A stretch of 64,000 bases of DNA from the NCBI GenBank assembly GCA_014905825.1, contig JACGCN010000015.1:434001-498000 (forward strand). Direction: 5' to 3'. Made by a program: the position numbers and the translations under genes. The notes beneath the pieces are model-generated. The model saw nothing but the letters and a program-made list of their open reading frames with translations. It had not been told where the DNA came from and searched no databases. The stretch's first letter is position 1. The number at the start of each line of letters is the position of its first letter. Origin of the DNA: Lyophyllum atratum (taxonomy: Eukaryota > Basidiomycota > Agaricomycetes > Agaricales > Lyophyllaceae). Below, piece after piece: positions 53,327 to 64,000 of the stretch.

Positions 53327-54474
53327 TGTGTGAGGTATGTGAGATATCTGGAATGGCTGGAATGCACAATGACGAGGCTCCTTTTATGTCGCTCAGCCCT
53401 AGAAATGGGGTAACAATTACGAAAAGTAGGAGGGTCATCAGAAGGGGATCATAAGTTTCAGGTTATCCTGTCCATACCAGTCGGAAACATCGCTTTGGTG
53501 GGTACCTTGGGGAAGTCGGCCAAGCGGTCCGTTTGCGCGGAACACTCGAAGGGTCAAACGGTTAGAAGGTCGGGGTATCCCTCCTTGTTAGCTCGCGTGG
53601 GCTTTTCGTACAGGGTGGAAAGCGGTTAACTAGCGAGCAGTTCAAAGTAAGTTCGGATATGAACGCTTCATGGGCTACGTCAGCCCCACGCCGGTGCCAG
53701 TGAATATAGTTCTGAAGGAGCGGGGGACAATATCAAGTTTGTATAGCAAAGTTGCAGTTGGGTCGGCCGTTTTCCGATCGGAAGAGGTGTGTCAAGCTAT
53801 ACATGTGACAAGGTATGGGGTCCCGGAGAGTTCATACGGCCGACTATGAATCTGGGAAGGGATTACTGCACCGAATCAAGTTAGCATACAGCAGCAGACT
53901 CGGTGCAATTGAATACCAAAGCAGCAAGATGGTCTCTGAAGACTGGCGCACGAAGGCTGGGCAAGCATCGCATAGCTCCTAATGATGCGCCCAAGTGACA
54001 TTAAGAATGTTTCCCTGCATTATTAAATCAGGGTAAGACGGATGCGCGAGACCACCGCGCCAAGTAAGATGAAATGCTACCAACCAACGAGGATATTCGG
54101 TGAGACGAAGAATACCACGGCCGCCTAGAGCGTAGAAGCGTGACATCGGACGTTGTTCAAGAGAGAAAGTATATAGTAGCAGCCGGCATGTGGTTAACCA
54201 TCAGACACGGAGCCAAGTTGATATGACGAGATATGGCGGTTCAATGCAGGCCGACCCGCCAACGATAGGGATAGGCGTACGCCGATACTCCAAGACCGTC
54301 AAGGAGAAGAGCATCAAGCGACACCAAAAGGGTTTCACGATGGAAACACGGTCTCTGCCTGAGTCCGCATCGTGCCGACAACGACGCAAAACGCACAACA
54401 CAACGGTAGCCACACCGGAGCGCTCGCAATTTGAATTAGGCTTCACGGTCCAAATGTGGGGCAGACAAAAATTT
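53327..54474. other. Tyrosinase upstream region
   Basis: About 1.15 kb without a supported gene. The first part must hold the tyrosinase promoter; the end lies downstream of the second tRNA-Ser. Confidence 0.5.
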
Positions 54475-54569
54475 CGTCACCTGAGCGATTCGAACACTCG
54501 CGGGCAAAGCCCAACCGCTGACACGCTATAAATAGCAGGCGATCCCGTTAACCACTCCGGCAAAGTGAC
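54475..54569 (-). tRNA. tRNA-Ser(GCT) with 13-nt intron
   Basis: Near-identical to the gene at 50661-50757: same acceptor, D, anticodon and T arms and GCT anticodon. The intron after position 37 is 13 nt and differs in sequence. The variable stem is GGGC-TTT-GCCC, a paired change from GGTC/GACC in the other copy, which supports function for both. TTTTT follows on the minus strand near 54467-54471. Confidence 0.92.
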
Positions 54570-54856
54570 TTCTGAAAGTTCGATCGTGTTGTTACACCAT
54601 ATGCGGATGGGGTTCGGTGGACGTGAAAAATGTATAAATCCACCTGCGAACCCGACTGAGAGACACCTTGTGAGCTGTGGAACAGCGAATTCTTGGGCAT
54701 ACAACATGCTCATGACATTCATATTCTGTAAAAACCTGACGACAGGGGAAGCCAGGCCTAGCACTGAATATTCATACTATACATACGGTACGGAGGAGGA
54801 TGGCAGAATATTCACAGTTCGTTGGTCAACTGTAGCTTTAAGTACCGTGGTGGCAT

Positions 54857-56983
54857 TCAGGAAGATCGTTTCCTGAACATCACCGACACTGTTGGGTCTG
54901 GAATGACGGACTGACCATACCAGAGGTCGGCAGGACGTCCACCGTTGTTCTCGAAAGCCACGTCATAGTTCAGCAAAACATGCGCGAGCAAAGCCTTTAG
55001 CTCGTTGACGGCGAAAAATCGACCAGGGCTAAGGAAAGAAAGCTGTCAGCCTCAAAAAAAAGACAGCGAGAGCGGGTACTTGCCATGCATGCCGGCCGTT
55101 TCCAAAGACAATATAGTCGGGACCCAGAGATACCATCTGGTGTTTGGTATACCCGTCGGCATCGCTATCTCTCATCCGTGCAAATCTGAACCCATCAAAT
55201 GTATTAGGGTCGCTGTAGTTCTCCTATCGGCACATATATGAGCATAAGCAGCGGCCAATTCGGAAAGCTCGCACCTCATCATGGTGCATAGCGTAATTGG
55301 CAACAGCAACGGTGTGTCCCTTGGGGATGAAAGTTCCATCGGAAAACGTGAAATCTTTGAGCATTTTACGCTGCATCACCACTGAACAACCAAACATGAG
55401 ATTCAGCAATCACAATGAGAAAGTCGGAATTCATACGAGCACCGTTTCCTCCGCATCGCTGAGACTCCTTGATGAAACTGTCCAGTTTGGGCATTTTGTA
55501 CAAGGACGTCTTCGTTAGTCCCTCGTCTTTGATCACTGCTTCCACTTCTTCTCGCAAGGCTGGGACGTATGCTGGGAAAGCTGCGAGGTCAAACAAAACT
55601 TGGGTGAAGGCCTGAAAAGCAAGGAACTCTGTGTAAGTCATGTAGATATTGACCCACGACACCCGTACCATGGAAGTCGTATGGATCGCCGCAAAATTGA
55701 TGGCCAGGATACGAATTGTGAGGTCGTGAACTGTTCGCTGATGTCCCTGTGCAATATCTAACAACCAGCTCAGATAGTCGTTCTAAACCAAGGCATCTGA
55801 GCATTTGGCGTTTTCAAACATCGAGGATATCGCTCACAGGCTTCTCACGCCAATCATTCCCGTATTTCTTTTCTTGAAGAAGTCTCTCTTCGATTACCGG
55901 ACCTAGATGTCTCTTGGCGCGTTCTATGCTGGTCGGGACGCTCGAAAATAGACGGCCGGCGACTCTGCAGCAGAGATAGGCAGATAAGCGGATGTATGAT
56001 GCAATAATTACAACAATCTTACGGTTTAAGGAAGTTAGGAAACAGGTTGATAATCCGCGCGGCTTTCATGACATCGACAGTGAACTCTACCTGCAGGGCC
56101 CTATAGTCAGGATCCCGACCTAATGACTGATCAGTGGGGGGAACTAGGTTTCCCGAATTTAGATGTAGAAGTAGCGCACAAAGAGGAAGACCAACGAAGA
56201 GTCGGTTGCTCGTCCTGCAAACGATCTTCATGATGGTAGGCAGCGCATGCACTTTTGTCCAAGCTGAATGGACGTGAAACCCAATTAGGCACGGTATTAT
56301 ACCAAGTCATTCCACGAACCATCAGTTGCGGGTATGTGTTCTGCAAAGGCCGTGACAATCTCGTCTTGTACATCAGGGAAGCGTTCGACTAGGCGGCGTG
56401 TTAGGGTAGACCGAATGGCCGCAATGTGATAGGGGTCGTAATGTATTTCTCGTCCAATAGTATAGTCAATTTGGATTACCTGTTCATATTGTCAGACCTG
56501 GAAAATTCGTCGAAGAAGAACGCTATACATCAGCAACAGCATCCCTAAACGAGACTTGGTCGTCTGTGGCCTTTCGAAGATCCTCCACCATCTGGGGGCC
56601 ACTCACGACAACCGTCCATTTGGATATTCCGGGGACTTTGAATGCGGCACCGCGATACTACAGGACAGAGAGCCCTTGAGTCCAATGACGATACAGTTTG
56701 CACTGATGTCGCGGTCATCCGCTGACCTTGTGATACCCTTCCTGAATCATATCTCGACCATTCTTGAGTAGCATGTATGCTCCTACATACGATGACAGAA
56801 CTCCAGACGGTCCAATTGTTGGGATTTTGTTCAGCTGAAGGGGCATCGACACTAAATAAGCGGGTCTAGGACGACACGGGGACTCACCACTTGTCTAGCA
56901 GCCCAGGCCTTGTATAGGCTTGAAGCGATGTAGAGGGCTGTAGAGAATGCAAGTCCCGATAATAGCAACGTACTGCCATCCAT
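54857..56983 (-). CDS. Cytochrome P450 monooxygenase
   Basis: Haem-thiolate monooxygenase anchored by an N-terminal helix (MDGSTLLLSGLAFSTALYIA). Seen in order: a WSRPF-like region (NWVSRPFSLDKSA), KIVCRTSNRLFVGLPLCRDP, the I-helix ILAINFAAIHTTS, ExxR in FIKESQR, TFSDGTFIPKGHTVAVANY, and the haem loop FGNGRHACPGRFFA with its cysteine. It ends TVSVMFRKRSS, TGA at 54857. The intron inside the haem loop (between A and C of HAC) starts with GCAAGT, a GC-AG intron. It resembles the large basidiomycete P450 groups (CYP512/CYP5144-like by general look, not proven). Internal exon limits in the N-terminal third are approximate. Confidence 0.9.
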
Positions 56984-57382
56984 AGCGGGGGTCTGTCAAG
57001 CTGCTTGTTGATAGGCCATCCTATATATATGTAAAGATAGTGCTCGGGAAGCTGGTAGCCGTCTAGGAATCAGGAGCCGTGGTGTTAGAAGTCTCATGAT
57101 GATTGGCCTGAGAAGGCCGTGACTTTATAGTAAAACCTGCGGCCGCCGAGCTGAAATATGCTTTAGTCTGACGTCAGATGCCTTCGATACACAAATAGGC
57201 GACCATGCTAGCATGCTGTCACGAGCATGCATTTTAATTGCGGAGCGTGAAGCACAAGGGGCGCAAGTACACCAGGAACTTTCTGCATAGCAATGCTCAG
57301 GCATGTTGTGCATCTCGAGAAATTCGTGTACACAAGTGTATCGATGTCCCCGAATGCCCTCCTCAAGCCCGCGATTTGAGAG
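56984..57382. other. P450 upstream region
   Basis: Promoter side of the P450 gene; TATATATATG near 57023. No gene seen. Confidence 0.4.
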
Positions 57383-57560
57383 GAGGTTTCCTTGAACATG
57401 ACCGACACGGCGGGATGTGGAATGACAGCTTGACTGCACCAGACGTCCGCAAGTCGTCCACCATTGTTTTCGATTCATACCTCGTCATGATGCGTTGCGG
57501 AAGTTGGCGACGGCCCTTGGGAACGACTGTTCGATCCAAAAATGCGAAGGCTTTCTAGAA
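57383..57560 (-). pseudogene. Decayed cytochrome P450 relic
   Basis: On the minus strand, out-of-frame pieces match the intact neighbour: KAFAFLDRTVVPKG against DFTFSDGTFIPKG, then VANF and HHDE against VANYAMHHDE. Directly after, ENNGGRLADVWCSQAVIPHP and AVSVMFKE match ENNGGRPADLWYGQSVIPDP and TVSVMFRK. The haem-binding exon that lies between these parts in the intact gene is missing, and several frame breaks are present. A tandem duplicate that has lost its function. Confidence 0.8.
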
Positions 57561-58560
57561 GTTACACAAAGCCGTTCCAGATGGCCTTTGTGAACACGCA
57601 GGTCAATCCAACAAAGTACACCTACAATGTTGTTCATCCATACCAACAATAGACCTAGCAGTTGAGCATGTAGCCGAACCAAAGCAGGATTCAGGAATGT
57701 TGCAATCATCGAGTCAAGAAAGGCTGAGAGCGTTAGGAATCGTATGCCAGTGCTTTCAGAGAACGGTTCAAGTGACAACGAGTGTGTGCGGTCCTGAAAG
57801 TCACAGTAATCGGCACTGAGGATAGATGGAGAGCATCCTTGGTTCAGATTTTGTCAGTTGGAGGAAGTGAGAGTGGGAAAAGGTCCTTGGTGATACGATG
57901 AGCTGGAGGGGTAAAGAGACAAGCGGGTAAGTACAAGGTGAACGTATGCAAGCGTCGACACCAAGCTTTTGATGGGCGCACTCGAGAAGATTCGAGAGGA
58001 CCCCAGCAGGCTTCAAACAAGTCCCCTGTGTAATCGGGGCAAAGGAGTGGTCTGACTCGGAGTCGGACATCGTGGTTTGTATGATAGAGAGGTCTGAACA
58101 TCTTGTCAACGTGAGTTTTCCTCAGACTCTCAGGCCTTCTCAGGCCCACGTGTTGCTGTGGACGGAAACGCGACGCGACGCGCGAGAGCAGGCGAGAGCC
58201 CCGTTTATGAATGATACAAGCTACCCGTTCCCCGTACGCACGGTCGGCACCCATATAAAACCAGCTTCCGGTTGTTCTTCGACCTTGACGCTGATACCTC
58301 AATGATAACTCCCTGTGCGACTTTGCACGCGCATACTTAATCATCCCTCTACTCCAACTCTACTCAATTAATCGACCAAGAGGGAAACTTGGTACTTAGG
58401 ATGAGAACGTGATGCTTTGCACATATGTTACAATTCAATCACAATGTCTGTATTACTTCTTGAAGCCAATCCGCCTGGGCCCATCTAGTGTCTTCTCAAT
58501 CCGATTTGGTACAACTTTTTGTCGGCGTCGACTGTACATTGCTATCCGCAGCGTTCATAT
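57561..58560. other. Intergenic, no firm gene
   Basis: About 1 kb between the P450 relic and the aminotransferase 3' end. It might contain further unrecognisable relic. A minus-strand frame at 57485-57778 is hydrophobic (LRLHAQLLGLLLVWMN type) but not recognisable. Confidence 0.4.
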
Positions 58561-59926
58561 TCATGCTTCTGATACAGGGGCTGTGGCGGGCGTCGCAGAC
58601 TCCTCTGCGATAAATTCACGGATGTAAGCTACGAGTTGGTCGGTCCATTCTTCGGTGACGGCGTTGTAAAGGGAGACACGGATACCTGTGATTTATGTCA
58701 GTTTTTTGACGTCTATCACAAGCTCGATACGTACCGCCGACAGAGCTGTAAAGAAGGACGTTTCAAATGTTCAACTTCCATACGCCACAAGTTTAAGAAA
58801 TAAAACACCCACCGATGTCCCTTCAGCCCTTTCATCCCCCGCTTCTCCGCGCCCGCCAAAAAGCGCGCTTCCGCACCCTCTCCAAGCACCCCAAACACAA
58901 TATTCATCCAGCTCCCCGAATCCCCCCTCACCTTCGACTTCAACACGCCCCTCGCCTCCCCCTCCTTCAACACCCCATACACCTTCCCCTTCTTCCTCCT
59001 ATTCAACTCCTCATAATACCTCAACCCGCCCAGCTCCTTATTCCTCTGCAGCACCAACCCCGACACGTAGATCGCAAGCACAGACGGCGTATTCGGCATC
59101 GAGTCGTTATCCGCGTACGACTTGTACGCCAGTGAAATCGGAACCGGCGCCCCACCAAGCTTCGCCGCCGCATCGACGTCGACGATGCAGTCCTTCCGCA
59201 CGATCAATATCGTGACGCCGGCGGGCCGAGGTTCTTCTGCGCCCCGGCATAGATGATCGCGTGGTCCGCCAGGCGAGGGATCGGGCGGCTCATGAAGGAG
59301 GAGGAGTAGTCTGCGACGAGCGGGAGGAGCGGGACGTTCTGCGGGAGGAGGTGGAACGGGAACGAGCTCGGCGTGCCCTCCGTCCCCGCGAACTGCGTCC
59401 CAGAGACAGTCTCATTCTCGCAGTAGTAGATGAGCGCCGGGTCCGGGGAGAAGGCGTAGGCGGAGTGGGGCGGGAGGCCATCGAAGGACTTGCCGTCGGT
59501 GGAGTGCGCGCGCGCGTCGGCGGCGATGCGGACGGTGGCGCCGTTCGCGAGGCGGGTGGCTTCGGTGTAGGCGGCCTTGGACCAGGAGCCGGTGAGGACG
59601 TAGTCCAGTACGCGCTCCTGCTCGGGGACGTCGGGGTGGAGCAGGCGGTGGCGCGCGAGGAGGTTGAGGACGACGGCGGAGAATTGGCCCGTCCCGCCGC
59701 CCTGCATGAAGAGGATCTCGTGTGTCGAGGGCACGTCCAGCTGCTCGCGGATTTGGGTCGCGGTCTCTGCGATGTACGCCCCGAATTCTTTTGAGCGATG
59801 CGAGATCTCAGCGATACCGATGCCTGAGCCGTTGAAGTTGAGCAGGCCCTTGGCGGCCTCCGCGAGGACAGACTCGGGTAGTGCTGAGGGTCCAGCGCCG
59901 AAATTGGCGATACGGGATTCCGACAT
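58561..59926 (-). CDS. SER1: Phosphoserine aminotransferase
   Basis: PLP enzyme for the second step of serine synthesis, turning 3-phosphohydroxypyruvate and glutamate into phosphoserine. Seen: RIANFGAGPSALPESVLAEA, GIAEISHRSKEF, ILFMQGGGTGQFSAVVLNLL, the PLP-contact region VLTGSWSKAAYTEA, YYCENETVSGTQFAGTEG, ADYSSSFMSRPI, the PLP lysine in YAGAQKNLGP, then VTILIVRKDCI, PNTPSVLAIYVSGLVL and after one intron GGIRVSLYNAVTEEWTDQLV. One missing base near 59221-59226 breaks the frame right after the lysine loop. Only one intron was noticed. GC-rich coding region. TGA at 58561. Confidence 0.95.
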
Positions 59927-62255
59927 TATTGTAGATGATAAGAAAGATAAGAAGGCGTCCTGCTTGGTGAGGGTTTTTTAGTAGTCTGGCCCAGGTCGTT
60001 ATAAAGCGCAGGACGCGGAATCTTTGGTGGGGGCGGGAACAGCAGGTGGAGTCACATTCAAAATGCGTCACATTTCCGCGGATGACTGCCTCACGGACTT
60101 GAGCACGACATCGAGTACAACGTTACGTTCAACGTCAGTCAAAACATGTTATCAGACATGCAGGGTCGACGGAGATTGTGAGGTTGATAGCAGTGCGATA
60201 AGGGTAAGTACGAGCGTAATGGCAGTCTATGCTGTCCCTATAAAATATGGATGCGACTGTTCGTATCGAACGGGACAGGAAGTGAACGCAAGGAGTGACG
60301 AACAGCGTTATGCTGTGGGTGAAAGGATGGTATGTGCATAGCAGTAACATAGATAGCAAACGAATTGGTACTGATGCAACGATAAGTCGACGAATAAATG
60401 AGCAGATATACAGGGCGCTGGAGTACACTAAGTCAAATAGGTGTATTTATGGTAAGGGTGAAAGATCGGGCATGATATGGCGTGGTTATGCTTTGGGCGC
60501 AGTCATATGTGATGGGATAATGCTGAGATGAGATGGGGACAGGGTGGAGGCAGATGCAGGTGTTGAGAGATGAATTCGATTGGATAAACTGCGAGGAGCG
60601 AGTTGAGTTGATGTGAGTCGAAGTGTCGAAAAGCAGCGATCGAAGGAAACGAGGCGAAGACGAATGGCGAAAACGATGATGTTCGTGATGGATGTTCTGG
60701 ATGAGAATGGGTGCGAAGAATCAGAGGAAGGCCGGCAAATGGAAAGCAGCGGTAATCGGTTTGACATCGAATGGAATCAGCAGAGGTTCAGGGGCAGGGC
60801 AGGCATAAAAGTACAGTGGTTGGATTCGTCGTTATGGGAATCGCACAGGACGGGCATGAGGTGATGAAAAAGGACGCGCGAGGGGTTGAAGCGTGGGCGT
60901 GGAGTCTGTGGGCGGGAGGTATCGGCTGGGAGGTTGATAGAGGTATCGCAGAGAGGGGTGCTAGGACGTCGTTCAGAACAGGAAGATGAGACGTGGGAGA
61001 GGATTCAGGATGGCATTTCTGCGCAGGGATTTCCTCCGCCGACGAGGACCAGAGGCGGAGACGTTGCAACTCGGCCTGGGGGGCCCAGGGAGTTGCGAGA
61101 GATCGGCAATGTCCCATATATCGAGATGATCTGGTGTGGCGTCGAGTGCAGGCAATCCACGGGAGCTGGTCAAACGTGTGTTTAGGGGCTCGGGATTGCA
61201 CGCGGGGCGCGATAAGAGACGCCGGTGGTGGTGCGGGGTCGGGTAAGGCTTGGAGCGGCGTCTGGGGACGGGTGTGCAGCCTGATCTGGGTGTCTGAGAG
61301 TACGGGCGTAAGAAGGGAGGTAAGCGGGATGCTGTGCGTGCACTAACAGGTGCCATAGCAGAGGGCGCGAGCTCAATGGGGGACATGAGGCGCGGCGTCG
61401 CGAGCTCGATCGGGGCGCGTGGTGGGATCTTGGACTGGTGCGGTGGCGTGAGCGGGATATCACGGTGAATAGGGCGGGACAGACTTACGTATGGAAGTTC
61501 ATGGGGCATGGCGATTGCGGCAGCGGTGTTGGGACGCAGGATACGCGTGGCTGGGCGCGGGACGGGGGGATAAAATAACAGGCATGGAGGCGTGGGTGGT
61601 CCGTGTTGGAACAATGGGCGTAAGTAAGCTTATAAAGTAGGAAAAGAGAGATTGATCATAATCGAGACAATGGGAGTTGAGGTAGAAGAGAGAGAGTCAA
61701 ACAATGCCCATCAGTCGCCTCTCAATTCCACACACGTCCAAATTAGGCCAATCCCCGAAATCACTCCTCCTCCTCGGCTATTCCTCCCTACAAAGCAACT
61801 CGACATTACCGTGGATTTCCCTACCCAACCCTGCACTTACCTCGCTCTCTCCCGACCTCGTCCCCCCAACTCGTCGCCCCTATCGCTCCTTTGTTCTACT
61901 TCCGCCCATCACCTCTATCACGCCCTCTTCCCACAGGCAACGAGTCAGTTGTTGCCATCGTTCCTTGTTTCGGCGCCTTGCATGTGCGTTTCATCCGTCA
62001 CGTCGGAACGCTGCCCACCGCTGCCAGACGCCCAACGTGCTTCGTTCCCCGTCGGGCATCATGACTCCCCTTCCCCACGCGCCCACGCACTTAGTTCACA
62101 CAAAAACGAGTCAGAATTCGCCGTTCGTTATAATTTTGGGTGCGAGTAATAACAGAAATGTAGAATGCAGGTGATGTATATGACAGCAAGATGATACAGA
62201 TGAAGTTAGGTTTGAGATAGTGAGAGAACATCCGAGAACCAAAGCAAGCTCCAGT
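59927..62255. other. Long intergenic region, no firm gene
   Basis: About 2.3 kb between the aminotransferase start and the HSP90 3' end. The first part holds the aminotransferase promoter, with GAGTCA at 60049-60054 (TGACTC on the other strand, the core bound by GCN4/CPC1). A 213-codon minus-strand frame at 60973-61614 is Pro/Arg/Ser-rich, in GC-rich DNA. It matches nothing I know, so I do not call it a gene. Confidence 0.45.
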
Positions 62256-64000
62256 CTAATCGATCTCCTCCATCGCCGACGTTGACGCTGTCTCCGCTTG
62301 CGGGGCTTCGCCACTGGGAGCAGGAGCAGACTCCTCTTCCTCATCAACATCAAGACCAAGTCTACAGATCATCATCATCAACGTCAGTCAAGCCCAAACA
62401 GAAAGAAGGCATCGACTTACGCAATCATGCGGTGGATACGCTTAGCAAATGATGTCGGATCGTCGAGCACGAAGCCCGAGGTGAGCAGCGCAGTCTCGTA
62501 GAGCAGGTATGTCAGATCCCGGACGGACTTGTCAGCCTTGTCCTCTGAAACCTTGCGCTTGAGCTCCTTGACGACGGGGTTCTTGGGGTTCAGCTCAAGT
62601 GTCTTCTTCGATGCCATGTACGACGACATCGACGAATCCCGCAGAGCCTGTGCTTTCATGATACGCTCCTATAGATAGTAAGTCAGTATGGGATCTAAGA
62701 AGACACGGAGTGAGACGCACCATGTTCGAAGACCAACCGAACTGGCCGGTAACGAGGACACAGGGCGAGTCGACGATACGGTTGGAGATGACGACCTTCT
62801 CGACCTTGTCACCGAGAGCGTCTTTGACGACAGTGCACAGGTCGCTGAACTCGGCAGACTCCTGCTCGCGCTCCTTCTTCTCCTCCTCGGTCTCCTCGAG
62901 CTCGAGGCCCTCCTTGGACACGCACACGAGCTTCTTGCCCTCGAACTCCTTGAGCTGGGTGATGGCGTACTCGTCGATGGGGTCGACGAGGAGCAGGACC
63001 TCGAAGCCCTTCTTCTTGAGCACCTCAAGGAAGGGAGAGTCGCGAACAGCAGCGAGAGATTCGCCAGTGAGGTAGTAGATGGATTTCTGGACTTCGGGCA
63101 TGCGGGTGATGTAGTCTAGAGTAAAAGCGACGCGTTAAACAAGCAATAAATTCGAAAGAGACGCAAAACGCACCCTTGAGAGAGGTCATCTCGTCGGTGG
63201 ACTTGGTCGAGTAGAAGCGGAGGAACTCAGCGAGCTTGCTGCGGTTCTGGGCGTCCTCGTGGATACCGAGCTTCAAGTTCTTGCCAAAGGCCTCGTAGAA
63301 CTTGGCGAAGTTGTCCTTATCCTCGGCGATCTCGCTGAGGAGATCCATGCACTTCTTGACGATGTTCTTGCGGATGACCTTGAGGATCTTGTTCTGCTGG
63401 AGGGTCTCACGCGAGATGTTGAGGGGGAGATCCTCGGAGTCGACGATACCCTTGACGAAGTTGAGGTACTCGGGGATGAGGTCCTCGCAGTCGTCCATGA
63501 TGAAGACACGGCGGACATAGAGCTTGATGTTGTTGCGCTTCTTCTTCGACTCGAAGAGGTCGAAGGGTGCACTTTGAGTTCTCGATCAGTATTGATGGCT
63601 AACATAAGAGGCATAAAAACGACTCACCGCTTGGGGATGTAGAGAATGGCCTTGAATTCAAGCTGACCCTCGACGGAGAAGTGCTTGACGGCAAGGTGCT
63701 CTTCCCAGTCGTTGGTTAAGCTCTTGTAGAACGCAGCAGTACTCTTCGGGGGAGATTTCGCTGGGGTTGCGGGTCCAGATGGGCTTCACCTTGTTGAGCT
63801 CTTCGTTGACGACCTCCTTTTCCTTGATCTTTTTGACCTTCTTCTCCTTGGGCTTATCTTCCTCATCCTCGACTTCCTCGATCTTGGGCTTTTCCTCCGC
63901 CTCAACCTCCTCGGCCTCCTCATCCTCGACCTCCTATTGAAGTAATCGTCAGTCTCATCGACATGAACAGTCACGTTATGACGTACCTTCTCGACCTCCT
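62256..64000 (-). CDS. HSP90: HSP90 chaperone (5' part outside window)
   Basis: Cytosolic HSP90. The window has the acidic linker (Glu/Lys-rich, from about 63960), the middle domain ([113 protein letters not shown]) and the C-terminal dimerisation domain ([73 protein letters not shown]). It ends SAMEEID with TAG at 62256; the family ending is MEEVD, the TPR co-chaperone site. One extra base at 63738 breaks the frame inside EEY-AAFYKSL. The ATPase domain lies beyond 64000. Confidence 0.96.

Noticed and set aside
59261..59794. 177-codon plus-strand frame
   Set aside because: Antisense shadow of the GC-rich aminotransferase exon.
60973..61614. 213-codon minus-strand open frame
   Set aside because: Pro/Arg/Ser composition follows GC-rich DNA; no intron structure, family match or neighbouring support.

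Overview
The window looks like nuclear DNA of a basidiomycete fungus, most likely an agaricomycete. Genes are compact and split by many introns of about 50-60 bp. The content fits: a CBM1-GH10 xylanase pair, a GH88 glucuronyl hydrolase, a tyrosinase, a DUF7330 pair and a fungal GH5_9 glucanase. I recognise about 25 protein genes, two intron-containing tRNA-Ser(GCT) genes and several relics.

Layout. 1-5.2 kb: PAP2 phosphatase (5' end outside the window), DCN1 cullin-neddylation factor (-), CIA2 iron-sulfur targeting factor (+). 6.1-8.1 kb: two DUF7330-type genes (-). 8.6-10.2 kb: RAD18 ubiquitin ligase (-). 12.1-17.4 kb: tandem CBM1-GH10 xylanases (+), the second with a broken frame. 17.8-21.6 kb: ALG3 mannosyltransferase (-) and a GH5_9 glucan 1,3-beta-glucosidase (-). 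22.1-28.3 kb: TBP, the dynamin-like GTPase VPS1 and a MYND-finger protein (all -). 29.1-31.9 kb: an enlarged BCS1-type AAA ATPase (-). 33.7-43.9 kb: GH88 (+), NTF2 (-), an unrecognised conserved-looking gene (+), RNA polymerase III subunit RPC9 (-), an H15-domain protein (+), a 2OG-Fe(II) oxygenase (+). 44.0-50.4 kb: DEAD-box helicase RRP3 (-) head to head with TRAPPC10/TRS130 (+). 50.6-57.6 kb: tRNA-Ser, a truncated tRNA-Ser copy, tyrosinase (-), a second tRNA-Ser, a cytochrome P450 (-) and a decayed P450 relic. 58.5-64 kb: phosphoserine aminotransferase (-) and the 3' part of HSP90 (-), which runs off the right edge.

Most genes are housekeeping and not functionally linked. The accessory part is plant-polymer breakdown (two xylanases plus a glucuronyl hydrolase, which could act on glucuronoxylan-derived material) and the tyrosinase/P450 stretch. 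Several neighbours are divergent and share intergenic spacers of about 0.14-0.26 kb.

A practical point for any reader: at least 14 single-base insertions or deletions break otherwise clear frames, many in essential genes (CIA2, TBP, VPS1, RRP3, TRAPPC10, phosphoserine aminotransferase, HSP90). The simplest reading is consensus error in the assembly, so broken frames here should not be taken as pseudogenes without read support. Exon limits were placed by eye from GT/AG (or GC/AG) sites and frame continuity. Outer limits are generally firmer than internal junctions. I did not find a convincing undescribed multi-gene system.
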